A model generated the notes under the pieces. It saw only the letters and a program-made list of their open reading frames with translations, made no database searches and was not told the origin of the DNA. Shown piece after piece: positions 46,868 through 59,419 of a stretch of 64,000 bases of DNA; the stretch's first letter is position 1, and every line of letters starts with the position of its first letter. A program made the translations under genes and the position numbers. This DNA is from Dermanyssus gallinae (taxonomy: Eukaryota > Arthropoda > Arachnida > Mesostigmata > Dermanyssidae): assembly GCA_003439945.1 (NCBI GenBank), contig QVRM01001791.1:62001-126000 (forward strand), given 5' to 3'.

Positions 46868-47100
46868 TTCGGCCGAGCAAAATAGTGGCTTAGTGGCAAA
46901 GCCTTTGCGTTTTGCCTTCGGGACGCCTGGGTTCGAGACCCAAACCGGCCGCTCGTAAGTTGGTTTTCATGGTTCCCAATTAAGACAAGTTGAATGCCGG
47001 AGTGGACTAAAAATCGGCCATGACATGAAAAACTGTACACGAGCATTATTCTTACTGAACTATCCAAAAACCAGCCAGCAGCGCCTGAAATAATTTAAAG
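46868..47100 (+). repeat. tRNA-derived SINE
   Basis: A tRNA-like head with A box TGGCTTAGTGG at 46886 and B box GGTTCGAGACC at about 46930, spaced as in a tRNA and followed by CAAACCGG. A non-tRNA body follows to about 47100. A working tRNA is unlikely because the stems pair poorly, but the paired promoter boxes are clear RNA polymerase III signals. This is a different family from the 6.5/46.2-kb pair. Confidence 0.6.
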
Positions 47101-48200
47101 AATCTCTGAAAAAGGGATCGGCTGCGATTGATAATACTATGCGTATAAAGGCAATCTTTCCTGTTAACAAGTGCATCTGTGTTAGACGGTCTTCGACCGC
47201 GTAATTTGGCCAAGCATTTTAATGTCGTCATTTTTGCTTAAAGCGATTTTTCTTGGAGGAGCTATAAACGGAACTTTTCCGCGGGTTTTATAGCGCAAAC
47301 GTCCACGCTTTGAAAAAAGATTACATTATGAAGTCTTTTGCTTACAGCCTAATTCTGTGCAGAATTTCCGTAATGATAGCCTTGGCCACGAAAAGAAGGA
47401 CATTCGCAGCGGTTAGAGCACATCAAGTTGGTGTCGCTGTACCGGATGGTGCTGAAGCAACCGTGCATGCAACCTGCTCTTTTGCTAAACGTTAAAGGGC
47501 CTGCGAACGTTCTGCGTGTACTAGATATTCGCTGTCTCTTAAGTTCGCGAACAGGCAACACATGAAATGAAAGAAGCCGTTCCATGAATACAAAACGTCA
47601 GCCCAAACGAATGTAGAAATCCTCCTGTAGGCGCTTCTGTGCGCTCAAAAACGTCGTATAAAAACTCTCAGCTAAAAGAGAAGGTCTAGAAACAGTCCAT
47701 CTCCGTTTGAGAGCCATGCATGCACAGTCGGCCTTTAGTAGGATATCGGCTCCCCACAAGTTAACACCGTCCTACTGGCATCGCCAATCGTTCAATTTCG
47801 TGAGGAACATTGAGCTAAAAGACAATATCAATTAAGATACAGGGATACTCGGAGGGTAACTCTCGTCCCTGGTCCATTAGAGAAACACCTCAAACAGCAC
47901 ATGGTGGACGTATGCATGACCATAGATAGTGAGAGATATTTCGGATATGCCTCTAATAATACCAATATGAATAACAATTACGTGTCGATTTCGGAAACCT
48001 CTTATTATTCAGCGCTTCCTCTTTAACTGACCAACTAATGACTATAGTTTTTGCCGAGGAATCCCTAAGGGCTCCAAACTCAGTCGTGATGCGAGATGTG
48101 AACTAACTAGAACGAGTGGCATGGCGGAGTTGGCATCCTACCAACCGACCAACCAACCAACCTTCGAGGCTTTTCTGGATCACGGGGATGTGGTGCTGTT
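47101..48200. other. unassigned stretch
   Basis: No repeat or exon recognised; short frames only. Confidence 0.4.
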
Positions 48201-48360
48201 TCTGTGACACCGTCGTCGTCGTCGTTGTTGTCGTCGTCGTCCGCTGTTGTCCTTTTGTCTCCTAGCAACGCTTTGACCACTCAGCTGCCTTCAGCAGCCT
48301 CCCTTGCCCACGCTCGCGCTCCCTGGCATTCTCTTTCTCTCTCTCTCTCTCTCCCTCTTC
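48201..48360. repeat. (GTC)n and (CT)n simple repeats
   Basis: GTC/GTT triplets at 48209-48242 and a CT run at about 48328-48353. Confidence 0.9.
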
Positions 48361-49671
48361 CTCTTACTCGCTCGTTCAACGCCCTTCTCGACTCTGTTCT
48401 TTGTCACACTCTGTCGGCACGGTGAAGGCAGCAGCGTCAGGACAGCCTACATTACATATATGAGGGTGAACTTGTGAGTTCTTCCCGGGGGCGGGGCGGA
48501 GGGTGAGGTGAGGTGAGGTGGGCAGCAGCTGGATATTGTGGCTTGTCCCCATGTCTCTATATAGAGGGACGGCGTAGGTTCGGGTCGGCCGACCCACTGC
48601 AGCAGTTGAACAGCGCGGCCGTCATAGGTTCGCTATCCATACGCCGTAGCACCGCTGTGCTTGGTGATAGTGAGACTGGCTTGGGGGATTGGTGTCATAG
48701 GGTATTGTTACTGCTGGTGCTGACGACGACGACGATGACGATGATGATGATGCCGACGCCGACATCGTTGTGAGGAGGAGGTGTGGAGGTGCTCGAGGAG
48801 AGAAACTGCGGCTGCCTCCTCGCTCACCACCGCCGAGATCGGCGATTCGTTACGACCGTGTGCAGCATGCACTAGGTCATCGCCGTCAGTAGGAGCGCAC
48901 CGCGGCAGGAAAATTGCCCCCGCGGGGTTCACTCACGCCGACACCGAACCACGCGCTCAACACACCAACGCACCCTAACACGGCGGGACAGACAGACAGG
49001 CAGGCAGGTAGATAGATAAACGGTCATATAGACACGCACACACAATGAGGTAGACACGTACACAGACAGACAGATAGATAGATGCGTACACGGGCAGACA
49101 CAGAGCTCCATGAGTGGCGTAGCGCGCAACTCCACGACCACGATGACGACGACGACGACGACCCGGAAGTGAAGTCATGCGCGGTCGCTTTTGAAGTGCT
49201 GTGTGAATTAATTCGCGGTGACCAAACAAGAGGCTACGTTGTCTTCACAACACTGGCGCTCTAACGGAGCTCTAACGTCGCAATCGGCCAGAATCTCGAC
49301 GGACTCCAGCCGACGCGGAGAGAGTATCAGAAGTGCAACTTTCACGTTTTGAACCTATTGTGGCCGGTGTTCGGTGAAATTCATCGATATGCGTGCTGAT
49401 ATGATTTCGTTCTAGCAATTGTGTTGATTTCAGTAGTAGTAGTAGTAGCAGTTGTTGTTGTTGTTGTTGTTGTTGAGATTGTCTACTCTATTTTTGCCGT
49501 GGGTGCCGTAGCTTTTTGTTTTCCGTTTCTTGCCATTGGCCTCGGTGTGGTCTAGGCGAAGATATTATTGAAGTGTTTGACGTGTTCGACTGCTACCTCG
49601 CGAGCGATTTCCGTCCATGAATGGACGTCTACGACTGATTACTACTCTTACTGCCGCATTTCGCTGCTCAT
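48361..49671. other. CG-containing, simple-sequence-rich possible promoter/5' UTR region
   Basis: GGTGA repeats at 48498-48520, a GAC/GAT run at 48722-48765, a CAGACA/GATA tract at 48985-49085, GAC at 49143-49163, and GTA then GTT runs at 49434-49475. It precedes the open frame at 49672. No transcription start can be placed. Confidence 0.4.
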
Positions 49672-50008
49672 ATGGGTCTCCCACCTCTTGGACTTGCGTC
49701 TACAACAGCGACCTCGTCGTCGCCGTCGAATCCTCACCATCAACAGAGGCCAGAACCACGTTACACACATCAGCAGCGACAGCAGCAGCAGCAGCAGAAA
49801 ACATACGAACAACAACTACAGGACTCAACCGCGTTAGTATCGACTGCGAGTCGAAACTCCTTGAGGTCAAGCCTACAACCTAGTCCTATTTTAGGCTTTC
49901 CGGACGCAAAAGGACCTAGTGGTGCCGACGTCTGTGACACAGACCTCCTTAGCCGTACCACACCTGAACAGCCAGAGCGACCGCGGGCGCTGTCCAACCC
50001 CCTCAAAG
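49672..50008 (+). CDS. possible first coding exon of an unrecognised gene
   Basis: Begins MGLPPLGLASTTATSSSPSN, passes a His/Gln-rich part with a run of glutamines (49777-49800), and reads NSLRSSLQPSPILGFPDAKG, then RTTPEQPERPRALSNPLKG at a usable donor (AAAG/GTATGC, GT at 50009). Beyond this the frame stays open to 50133, so an unspliced ending is also possible. The Ser/Pro/Gln composition is typical of disordered N-termini. I do not recognise the family, and no downstream exon was found in the remaining 14 kb. Confidence 0.3.
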
Positions 50009-50133
50009 GTATGCCGACGCAAAATGTACACGAATCTGTTGAAGCAGCACAATCGAAGTTACGGGTGCCGAGCATGGCGCGAAAGAGAACGATTGCGATT
50101 TACACAACGGTTATATGCATGTACACTAAATAA

Positions 50134-51829
50134 AAAGTCGTTGTGGTAGTTGATAGGTACACTTTTACTTTAACTGCAAGCAACAGACTCTAGTTGCAAA
50201 CTTATAATAGCACAAGTTATAGGAGCAGCGGCATTAGCAGGCGACGTGCAGGTACAACAACTTCAGTATAGCTCGCGTTACTATTAGCGGAATGCAGCTG
50301 TGATGCGGGGCACATCCTCACACGGGCCATAAGTACTTGCCATGTCAGCTCATCCATCTGCGCATAAGCGCGCGACACTACTCCTGTTGTGTTCATACAG
50401 TTGGGAATGGCCCTCGGCTACCGATGGTGCTCATTTAGGTACCTGGCTCAGAAAGTAACGTAGTCTTTCTGGCCGCAAATATGAACCGGCTGATAATCCA
50501 GCTTCAATATTGCATTTGACGGTGATTTTGCTGTATATGTCTGGTGTCCATTTACCAGCCGCATATTAAGCAGTTGCTTCCTTTCATACAAGACCCCCCG
50601 AGATTACGCCACGTGACCGCATCTGCATATATTGCTTTCTCTCTTAGGCTATGCTAGATTAATTTAATTATTCCCCTCAGAATGTACGCTTATTAGTTTC
50701 CTTACCAGGCTTATATGCGTGTCAAAGGCACGACGCCATACGCGAACAACAAAGAAATTACGAACACCCTACAGTTTTAGCCCTAATTTTGTCTAGAATG
50801 TTCCTAGTAAGCGAACCCTAAAACCGGTTTGATTTCCGAGGCAATCATCCCTCTCGAGGAACTGCGTTAGATAACCGTAATGTAATAACAACTGTGCACG
50901 AATATATACTCGTATATATATATATATATATATTCAATTGAACACATACGTTAGATAGAAGGAAGCCGTTCGTTTTTCCGTTCTGTACAGTATACGCAAG
51001 GGCGATGCTATTCTTGCTAACCAAAGAGCGAAAGGAGTATTCTCAACTTTCGTGCAAGCTCCAAGGAACAGCGTTTTCTTAAATCTTCGCATTTCCGTAA
51101 TTTTGGCTTTTTTGATAGTGACTGGCCATCCCTGGCGTGGGGTCGTTCTTCAAAAGTAGGATGAAATCCCATCTAGAAGTGATTTTCTAGTGCCTTTGGG
51201 TGACGGCTCCGTTTCAGTGTTTCTCTGTGTATCTTGAACGTACAATAGGAAACAATGTAACGAAAGTAATAAAATCTTAATACACGCCCGCCAGGCACAT
51301 TGGCGTAACTAAAATCCTCCATTGATATGTGTCCCACATACATAATGTGATATACATCTTCTCAAGATGGTCAACGCACATATTTACATAACTTGTATTG
51401 ATTATGTAATGCGATGCTGGTATAGACCAACTTGACTTCCTACACTAATAAATTATATCTGTCGGGTCTGAGAGGATTTTACACGTTTGGTCAAAACGAG
51501 CCGGGGTATCTGTAAAGCTTCGTTGCAACGTCGTTGTGAGAGCTTGATGTGATATCTGTAGCTCTACTACAGCGCTATATAGGTGTTATCTCTGAGAAGC
51601 TCTGCCTGAGGTGACAGCAAAGTATCCATCGCGCCTCGCATTTGTCGCACCTCAATTAAGATCCAGATAGCCACAATTCCACTTTGGATACTTCAGAGCG
51701 GTTAGTCGCCCGCATACAGCTTAACATCTTCAGTATTGACTTACGTGTACTAAGCCGGTCGAATCAAACAGGGTAACATAGCATCAAATAAAAACAACAT
51801 GGTTGAATTAAAAAAGCGGGTAGAAAAGA
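50134..51829. other. unassigned stretch
   Basis: A/T-rich, with (TA)n at 50910-50933. No exon or repeat recognised. Confidence 0.4.
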
Positions 51830-52437
51830 CAGTTAATACGAATTAATAAAGTTTCTACAAACGGTGCTCTGTACCTTAGCCATTTAAAAAGTCTAGACAA
51901 GCTAAAGGCCAGATATGTTAAGCGTGTTTTGCGGCTTCCAAAGTGCGCGTCGGCAACACTTGCTTTAGAGATAAGCGGAGAGAGAACACTTATTAAAGAC
52001 CTAGCACTTAGTAACACGCCATTTACAGCGGATATTCTAGACTCATATCGAGTCTACAGAGAGAACAGAAATTTAAAATTTGTCGCTGAGAATTATACTG
52101 ATGGCCCGGCCTTTTGTTCACGTAGATGGAAAGGAGCCATGCAAAGGAACCGCTCGCTAATCTGCCGAATAACCTGGCACGGGTACCACCATTGCATATG
52201 CATGAAGCCAAGCTGTTTTAATATTGAAGAATGTTTTTGTAGCTTTTGCGGAGAGTTTGATATTGGATGCTATCATATACTTGTGTGCCCAGAAATCTGC
52301 GGAACGTCCTTATCATCCAAAGTTAAATACATATTGTAAAACCAAAAAGTCAGATTGTGACACCTTGTAAAAATTGAATCAACTGTCTACCAATTTTGTG
52401 GTAAAATAAATGCTGAATTGAATTGAATACTCTCTCC
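51830..52437 (+). mobile_element. LINE 3' end (family B, copy 1)
   Basis: A frame from about 51836 to 52339 reads INKVSTNGALYLSHLKSLDK, LKARYVKRVLRLPKCASATL, TLIKDLALSNTPFTADILDS, RVYRENRNLKFVAENYTDGP, RITWHGYHHCICMK and CFCSFCGEFDIGCYHILVC. It matches the C-terminus of the LINE at 55097-58434 nearly motif for motif, including a C-x2-C…H…C zinc-binding pattern. The 3' UTR shares ctaccaatttt.tggt.aaataaa with that copy and ends in an (AATTG)n tail. Only the C-terminus is present, so this is a strongly 5'-truncated insertion. Confidence 0.88.
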
Positions 52438-53841
52438 TACTTCTGAGGTAGATAAAGCATTGCTAATAAGAACCATGGGATATGATTTGTAGTAGAATTT
52501 GAGTAATTTGCTTCTGCCGTTATGTACCGAACATCCCTCTAGTAAGGCACACAATATCCGCAAGAAAGTTATACAAATATCGGTATATGAACATCTTCTA
52601 GATACTTGAAAAAAAAGACCCGGGAAGTCACTGATACAGCAGTTAGACAAAAATACTGTTTTCTATAACAGCAACTATGCTGCAGTAGTGTAAACCGACA
52701 AACAAATGAATTTGAGGAAGAAAACGCTTAATTGTCCTCTAGAAGAGGCAAAGTCAAAATTAGAATAAAAATATTGCAATTTAAATAATTATTGCTTCGT
52801 TTCCTTTGTAGCGCTTGCCTAGAAAGCTTGGACAACTTATATAAATGCAATTGCATAGAGGATATATAATTCAGCATTTTTTCTATCATCAAGCAACATA
52901 TATAGTCCTAATGATGGCATTTTTGGGGCGGTTCTTCTATACGAACTCGTAACTGTATCCCTCAGGGTTTATTTAACAGGTCTGCCCAAAGGCATAGGGC
53001 TTCTGTGCTGTACACACAGCAATGTCCGAGGAGTGACCATTTCCTATGTAGTATTGAGACGTTTGTATCTGCCTTCCGTATCTGTACCTCAGGTTACCAG
53101 CAGGCATTCTTTTCTCATGTTACCGATGATTTTTGTGAATATTGTGTATTTCGCAATAAGTAACTTTAAGATAGCATGTAATTATTAATATATTAGTCAT
53201 TATCTCTATGACTATTTGACAGAACCGGCAACGATCGTATCAATGATACATCATTGATCGCCAACTTGGTGAAATCCTCGGGTCGAGTATAGCTGACCAA
53301 GTGATAGTAGCCATGCACAATGTCATCGTTGTGTACACGTGTCGACTTCTGCATGATATTCCATCTTAAAGCTCCCTGGCGCGTTGTGCGTTGGGTCGTC
53401 GCTTGAATGTGTCTATACGACAGACGGTACTACGCGAACGTCCGCTACCGTCACACGCAATTTGAGCATGCGTATTACTGACATCATTGACTTCAGTTCA
53501 TATATTCTCCGCGATTTAGATGATCAACGAAACTGGAAAATTGTATAGTTTGCTGCTCCATCAAGAGCACCGAAGAGCATCTCCTAAACAAATGTACTTC
53601 TCACCCATTTAGGAGCCTGACGAGAAAAACATGAAAAGCTGGTTGGGAGAGTGCACCATTGATTCACTCACAGCCTGCGCGGTCGAGGTGCTAATGAATA
53701 GCTGAAAACATATTCTATTTTCGGTCGATAGTTTGCTTTAGCGATGGAGGTAGAGTGTCTTACGTCAGCTCAGGTATGTTCATTTGTTAAACAATCTTTA
53801 GACGTTAAACCTAACACATTTAGGAGCTAATACTTTATATA
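52438..53841. other. unassigned stretch
   Basis: No coding exon, repeat array or element recognised. Confidence 0.4.
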
Positions 53842-54972
53842 CAGGTAGTTCGAGAGTTCCGAGATGTCTAAGCATTTATACGTCTTGAGTAGAATTCCGC
53901 GTCGTTAGACTGAAAATAGGCATTGACAGCAGCCTTAACCTCTTCATTGCTGGAAAAACGCTTTCCACCGAGACTATTATTTAAATGTCCGATGAGGAAA
54001 TAATCAGAGGGTCGCAGGTCTGGAGAATAGGAAGGTTCGATAAGTTCGAACCTCTGTTGGGCCAGTTTTGCCGATAATAACCGCGATCTGTGTGAAAGAT
54101 CATTGTCCTGGTGAAATAGGACAACCTTCTTCTGCAAAGCGGACCGTTTCACGATGATTTCTTGCTTCAGGCAGTCCAACAGTCTTGCATAATATTCTCC
54201 CGTGATCGTTTTACCGCTCTCAAGGTAGTCGACCAGATTTATTTTACGTTGGTCCCAAAAAACCGTAGCCATCATCTTTCCGGCCGATGCCGTTGTCCGC
54301 ACCCTCTTCGGAAGTCCTTCACCAGGTGCACACCATTGGCGAGCTGCTTCTTGGGTCTCGGGAGTGTAGTGATGGACCCAGCTTTCATCGGCGGTCACGA
54401 ATCTGCGCCAAAAATCCGACGGATTTTTTGACATCTTGGCCAAATTTCGCTGTGAAGCGGAAACACGCGCGTCTTTTTGGCCTTGGTTGAGCAAATGCGG
54501 CACCCATTTTGCTCTAAGCTTTTTCATCTTTAAGTTCTCGTGCAGGATGAAATGCGCACTACCCAAACTGATCCCCAGGGCCTCCGCTATCTCCCTTATG
54601 TTTACTCGCTTATCTGCGGCAACGATTTTCCGCACTTTTTCCACGTTTTCCTAATCAGTTGCCGTTTTTGGGCGTCCTGAACGTAGTTCCTCGGTGCTTC
54701 TGCGATTTCTTTTTGACTCTTTAATCCAGTTGGAAACAGTGGCACAACATGGCGCAGGGTCACCGTACACCTCGTCTAACTCAGTTTTCACTTGGGTCGC
54801 ATTCTAACCTTTGAAATAAAAATGCTTGATAACCACTCGAAACTCTTTTTTCTCAATTTTTCAAAATCACGCCGATACGTTGCACGGGAAAAGGGATCAA
54901 ACGAAATCGCAAGGGCCAATCACCATAATATTTTTACCAATAGCGGTGAAAGCGTCAAAATTCGAGAACCTG
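53842..54972 (-). mobile_element. mariner (family M2), disrupted
   Basis: The minus-strand frame 54644-53868 reads MEKVRKIVAADKRVNIREIA, ALGISLGSAHFILHENLKMK (helix-turn-helix), FVTADESWVHHYTPETQ (first Asp), LFHQDNDLSHRS (second Asp) and EPSYSPDLRPSDYFLIGHL (third Asp). Upstream coding to about 54830 carries two stops (KG*NATQV and TATD*ENVEK). The ends appear to be CAGGTAGTTCGAG at 53842 and its inverted relative CAGGTTCTCGAA at 54972, with TA outside each. Relative to typical mariners TGDESW is TADESW and DNAPAH is DNDLSH, so activity is unlikely even without the stops. Confidence 0.85.
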
Positions 54973-55090
<118 letters not shown>

Positions 55091-55096
55091 CAACCG

Positions 55097-58000
55097 AGTT
55101 ACGAGCGCTCACTTCGGTGGGCCATTCAAGCTGCAGCAATACATAAGAGCAACACTGCGACAAACCAGAGACACAAATCATGGTTTGACCACGAATGCAA
55201 AACCATCAAAGGTCGCATATGTTGCCACAACGATTGGAACTTATCGGGGTTGGCAAACCTAGCTGAGCTGAAGAAACAATATAAACGAATGATTATGAGA
55301 AAAATATATGAATACGAGACTGCGCAACGCATACGAGGTATGTTCAAAAAGTATCGCGACTTTTATGTTTTTTCAAAAATTATTCATTTATTCATGAATA
55401 TCTATTTTGTCCCCTTCAAAGTAATCCCCATGAGATATTATACACTTGTGCCAACGGTTTTTCCAATCTTCGAAGCACTTCAAAAAATCATTTTTTTTAT
55501 CTTGTTCAGCTCTTCCTTCGATGCCGTCTTTATCTCGTCAAGCGTAGCGTAACGTCGTCCTTTCATGGGCCTCTTCAGTTTAGGGAACAAGAAAAAGTCA
55601 CAGGGGGCCAGATCTGGGGAATACGGTGGCTGCGGCATCACTAGTGTGTTGTTTTTGGCCAAAAACTCGCGCACAAGCAACGATGTGTGAGCAGGGGCGT
55701 TATCGTGGTGCAAAAGCCAATTTTTGTTCTTCCACAAATCCGGGCGTTTCTGGCGGATTGCTTCGCGCAAATTGCGCATAACTTGCAGGTAATATTCCTT
55801 ATTGACCGTTCTACCCTGTGGCAAGAACTCATGATGCACCACGCCCCTGCAATCGAAGAAAACTGTCAGCAAAACTTTCACATTCGACCGAACTTGGCGC
55901 GCTTTTTTCGGTCTTGGTTCGTGCGGCAGCTTCCATTGAGATGATTGAGCTTTGGTTTCCACGTCATAACCATAAACCCACGATTCGTCACCAGTTATGA
56001 CCCTCTGGAGCAAATTTGGGTCGTCGCGGACAGAGTCCAACATCTCATTAGCAATGTTCATGCGATGCTGTTTTTGGTCGCAATTGAGCAATTTTGGTAC
56101 GAATTTCGCGGCGACCCGTCTCATGCCCAAATCATTGATAAAAATCGAATGGCACGAGCCAATCGATATGTTTAGGTCCTCAGCAACTTCTCTAACGGTG
56201 ATTCGACGATTGGCCAATACCATTTTCTCCACTTCATTAATTTTTTCGTCTGTTGTTGAAGTGCTCGGGCGTCTGGCACGCTCTTCGTCGTTCACATCTT
56301 CTCGGCCTTCTGGGAACATTTTGTACTACCGATAAACGTTGCTTCGGTCCAAGGTAGCTTCTCCGTATGCCACAGTCAACATTCGGAATGCATCCGCGCA
56401 CTTAATTTCGTTTTTCACACAAAATTTGATACAGGTTCTTTGATCCATTTTTTTGAATAGGTAAAAATCGAAGACGATCCAAAACACGTGCAAGCAAAGC
56501 AGCTGTCAACAATTAAGTGAACATTTAAAATGGCCGAGCTTGTCGGCATAAGTGAGAGACATGAGTACCAACATAACGCCACAAAAAATCGAAATTCGAA
56601 TATACGTAACCCGCGAAAATTCAAAAGTCGCGATACTTTTTGAACACACCTCCTGGAGCCTCTTGCCGAAGAGACCTGTCATAGCAAACCCGCTAATAAA
56701 TGACGAAGAGTGGATCTCGCATTTCACAGCCCTACTGAACCGCGATGTACAACTGCCCGAGAAGGAACACGCTCCTTACATAGAGTCTAATTGGGAAGAC
56801 TTTACGGAAGGGGAGGTTCGAAGGGCTATACTAGCGAAAAAGAACGGAAAATCATCAGGTCCTGATGATATTTACTACGAACATAGCAGGGAATAGAACA
56901 CGTAGCCCCAAAGCTAACAGCGCTGTTCAATGCATGCTTAGAACACGGGCACATCACAAGGCAATGGCGCCGAAGCTACCTGCAACCAATTTACAAAAAC
57001 AAAGGCGACGCCACAGATCCAGCGAACTACCGCAGGATAGCATTGACTAGCGTAATCTACAAAATATTAACTTCAATAATTGTGACCCGACTACATAGCG
57101 AGTGTAAAGACCTAATACCTACGGAACAGAATAGGTTCTTGGAAGGTCGGTCAACTGAACGAGCTCTCACGGAAGTCCTTCGCCACGTGCAGGAACGCTT
57201 CAACAACGCACAGGTGACCTACGCAGCGTTTGTTGACTTCAAAACCGCTTTTGATAGTGTAACTAGAGACCGCCTCCTGGAAGCTATGCGACATCACTTT
57301 GGCATCAAAGGTCGAATGTTCAACCTAATCAGAAGCATTCTCACTGCAAACTACATCACAATTAGAAATGGGCCTCACTGTATTGCGCAAGAAGTTAAAC
57401 AGACCATTGGCCTGGCACTAGGCGACACGGCAAGCCCTTTCTTATTCATCCTATATGTCGCAGGGTTAAGCCAAACACTACGAAATGCAAAAGCTCCGCA
57501 TGCATTCTACGCTGACGATCTTATCATAATGGCCAAGTCAAGACCACATTTACAGTTTTACCTCAATGAAATGAGCCAATGGTGCGCACAATATTAGCTG
57601 ACAATTAATGCATCCAAGACGAAAATCCTTCGATTTTCCCGAGGAGGCCGATACGTCAGTCTTGACTATATCATCAGGGTAAATAACCAAAATATCGAAT
57701 TAGTAAGTCAATTTAGCTACCTCGGGGTAACCTTGACACCCGGCCTATCTTTTACAAAACACATAGAGAAAAAGCGTGCAAAAGCAGTATCGACCATGAC
57801 GCTACTCGGAGATCTTACACAAATTGACATTAAGACTGGAATGAACCTTTTTAAGATAAAAATAGCTCCGATTATAACCTACTGCCTTCGGCCCATTGCA
57901 CCAAACTTAACCTTAGATAACATGAAAGAAATAGACAAAATAAAAGCGAATTTTGTGAAATATATGCTCGGACTGCCGCGTAACGCGTCGACAACCTTGG

Positions 58001-58434
58001 CGTTGGAACTATGCCAAGAGCGAAGCTTTGTGGAAGATCTTATATTGGACAAATACGTTTTTAGCCCACTCGTCGTAGAGCAATATCGCGCATACAGAGA
58101 AAAGCGTAATTTGAGCTTTGCCATAGAGAAGTTCACTGACGGTCCTGCATTCACGTCAGACCGTTGGAAGCAGGGAATGCAAGTGAACAGACGGGTACTC
58201 TGCAGACTTACCTGGCATGGTTACCACCAATATATATGCCTAAAAGGGTATTGCTTTGAAATTGAAGATTGTGTATGTAAATATTGTGGCACATGTAATA
58301 TTGACCGATACCACATACTGCAATGCAACGAAATAGAAGCTGGTTCGACGCATGCAGTAGTGAAAGACGTTATCAGCCGACATGAATTTTAGGTAATATC
58401 TACCAATTTCTGGTGAAATAAACTTGTATCTATC
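55097..58434 (+). mobile_element. LINE (family B) with RT, interrupted by a mariner
   Basis: A 5'-truncated LINE starting in the linker after the endonuclease ([40 protein letters not shown]). After the nested mariner it continues SWSLLPKRPVIANPLINDEE, KKNGKSSGPDDI, RRIALTSVIYKILTSIIVTR (RT motifs 1-2), FVDFKTAFDSV (A), ALGDTASPFLFILYV (B, with LGDTAS in place of QGD.LS), HAFYADDLIIMAKS (C), and SYLGVTLTPG (E). It ends with C-terminal CVCKYCGTCNIDRYHILQC and a tatctatc tail. Frame breaks occur near 56870-57040 and a stop at 57595. A 12-base direct repeat TATATACAACCG flanks it (55085-55096 and 58435-58446), consistent with a target-site duplication. Confidence 0.9.
55341..56646 (-). mobile_element. 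mariner (family M3), nested in the LINE
   Basis: Perfect 24-base terminal inverted repeats (starting TGTTCAAAAAGT when read inward) bound a 1306-base element. TA precedes it at 55339-55340; CA at 56647-56648 replaces the expected TA by one change. The transposase reads MDQRTCIKFCVKNEIKCADA at about 56448, then a stop at VYR*YKMF, then RRITVREVAEDLNISIGSC, VITGDESWVYGYD (first Asp), LHHDNAPAHTS (second) and QPPYSPDLAPCDFFLFPKL (third, DD34D). Near the end a T6 run (about 55488-55493) causes a one-base shift, after which KCFEDWKNRW…GDYFEG follows. Apart from that stop and shift the protein looks complete. Confidence 0.95.
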
Positions 58435-58446
58435 TATATACAACCG

Positions 58447-59397
58447 GCCGTTGGCCACAATGCAATATTAAACTATTATTCGCACAACCGGTAGTGTATA
58501 TGCAAAGAAATGCCTCTTACATTTTAAGTCATCACTTCTAGTTCTAAAACTTCTGCAATTGCCTTTATGGCCAAACTGCATTTATAAGACTACCCTTCTA
58601 CGCAGGAAGGCTTCGACCAAAAACCTAACCAAATTTAAGGCCTGCAATTAGTTTACTGCAATTTGACTTGGTGGATGGAACTGCCGGGGGAAGGAGATGT
58701 GGTCGACGGTATCTTTGAAAACATCGTGTACCATGATTTCAATTCCGCACGCCAATTTTCCGTACTCAAGTGATGATTTTCAGTTAATCTGAAAAGGCAT
58801 CCAATAAGTGTTGTCACCATGTTCGTGTGACTTGCGTAACAACTTGCGGGCGACAACCGTCTTATCAGGCCAAGGCCAGCAGCATTTGCCTAGCATCTTT
58901 GGTTCGTAATCAGCACGACCTATTTTGGGCGATGTGGGATTCTTCGTTTGTATAGCTCGTCACCACCTCGCTTCACGGCTAGCTTTCTTGAGTCAACAAC
59001 AGGAGTTACTAGGGATAACCAGGTCTTATTCGAAGCCTAAGATACCTGCCCAACAGCTGGGCCCAACTTACAAAGCTCAAAGCTACGACGCTTCTTCCAA
59101 CGAACGAGTTCCCTGAACGTCAAATTCTAAACGCTGAGATAGGAAGTTTACGTTGATAAAGAGAGAAGGAGCCGAGATAGAGGACGAGAGATGGAGAAAA
59201 GAGTAAGTGAGACAAAAAAAACCTGCTATATCGCCAGCGTCTCCGCAGACCACAGGCGTGCGTTCATGTCATAGATGAGCTGAATCTCACAATCGATCAT
59301 GGGAAAATATCTCCTTCACCCTTAGCCATTTAAGTTGCGGCTGAGAGGTATATTTAGATACACGTATACATATGCGTTTATACAAAAATAATAATTT
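58447..59397. other. unassigned stretch
   Basis: Short frames only. Purine-rich GAGA-type sequence at 59155-59215. No exon recognised. Confidence 0.4.
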
Positions 59398-59419
59398 ATA
59401 TATATATATATATATATAT
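59398..59419. repeat. (TA)n microsatellite
   Basis: A short TA run that leads directly into the satellite. Confidence 0.95.

Noticed and set aside
46868..46950. Functional tRNA gene
   Set aside because: A and B boxes are present, but acceptor and anticodon stems pair poorly and no sensible anticodon loop is seen. Treated as a SINE head.
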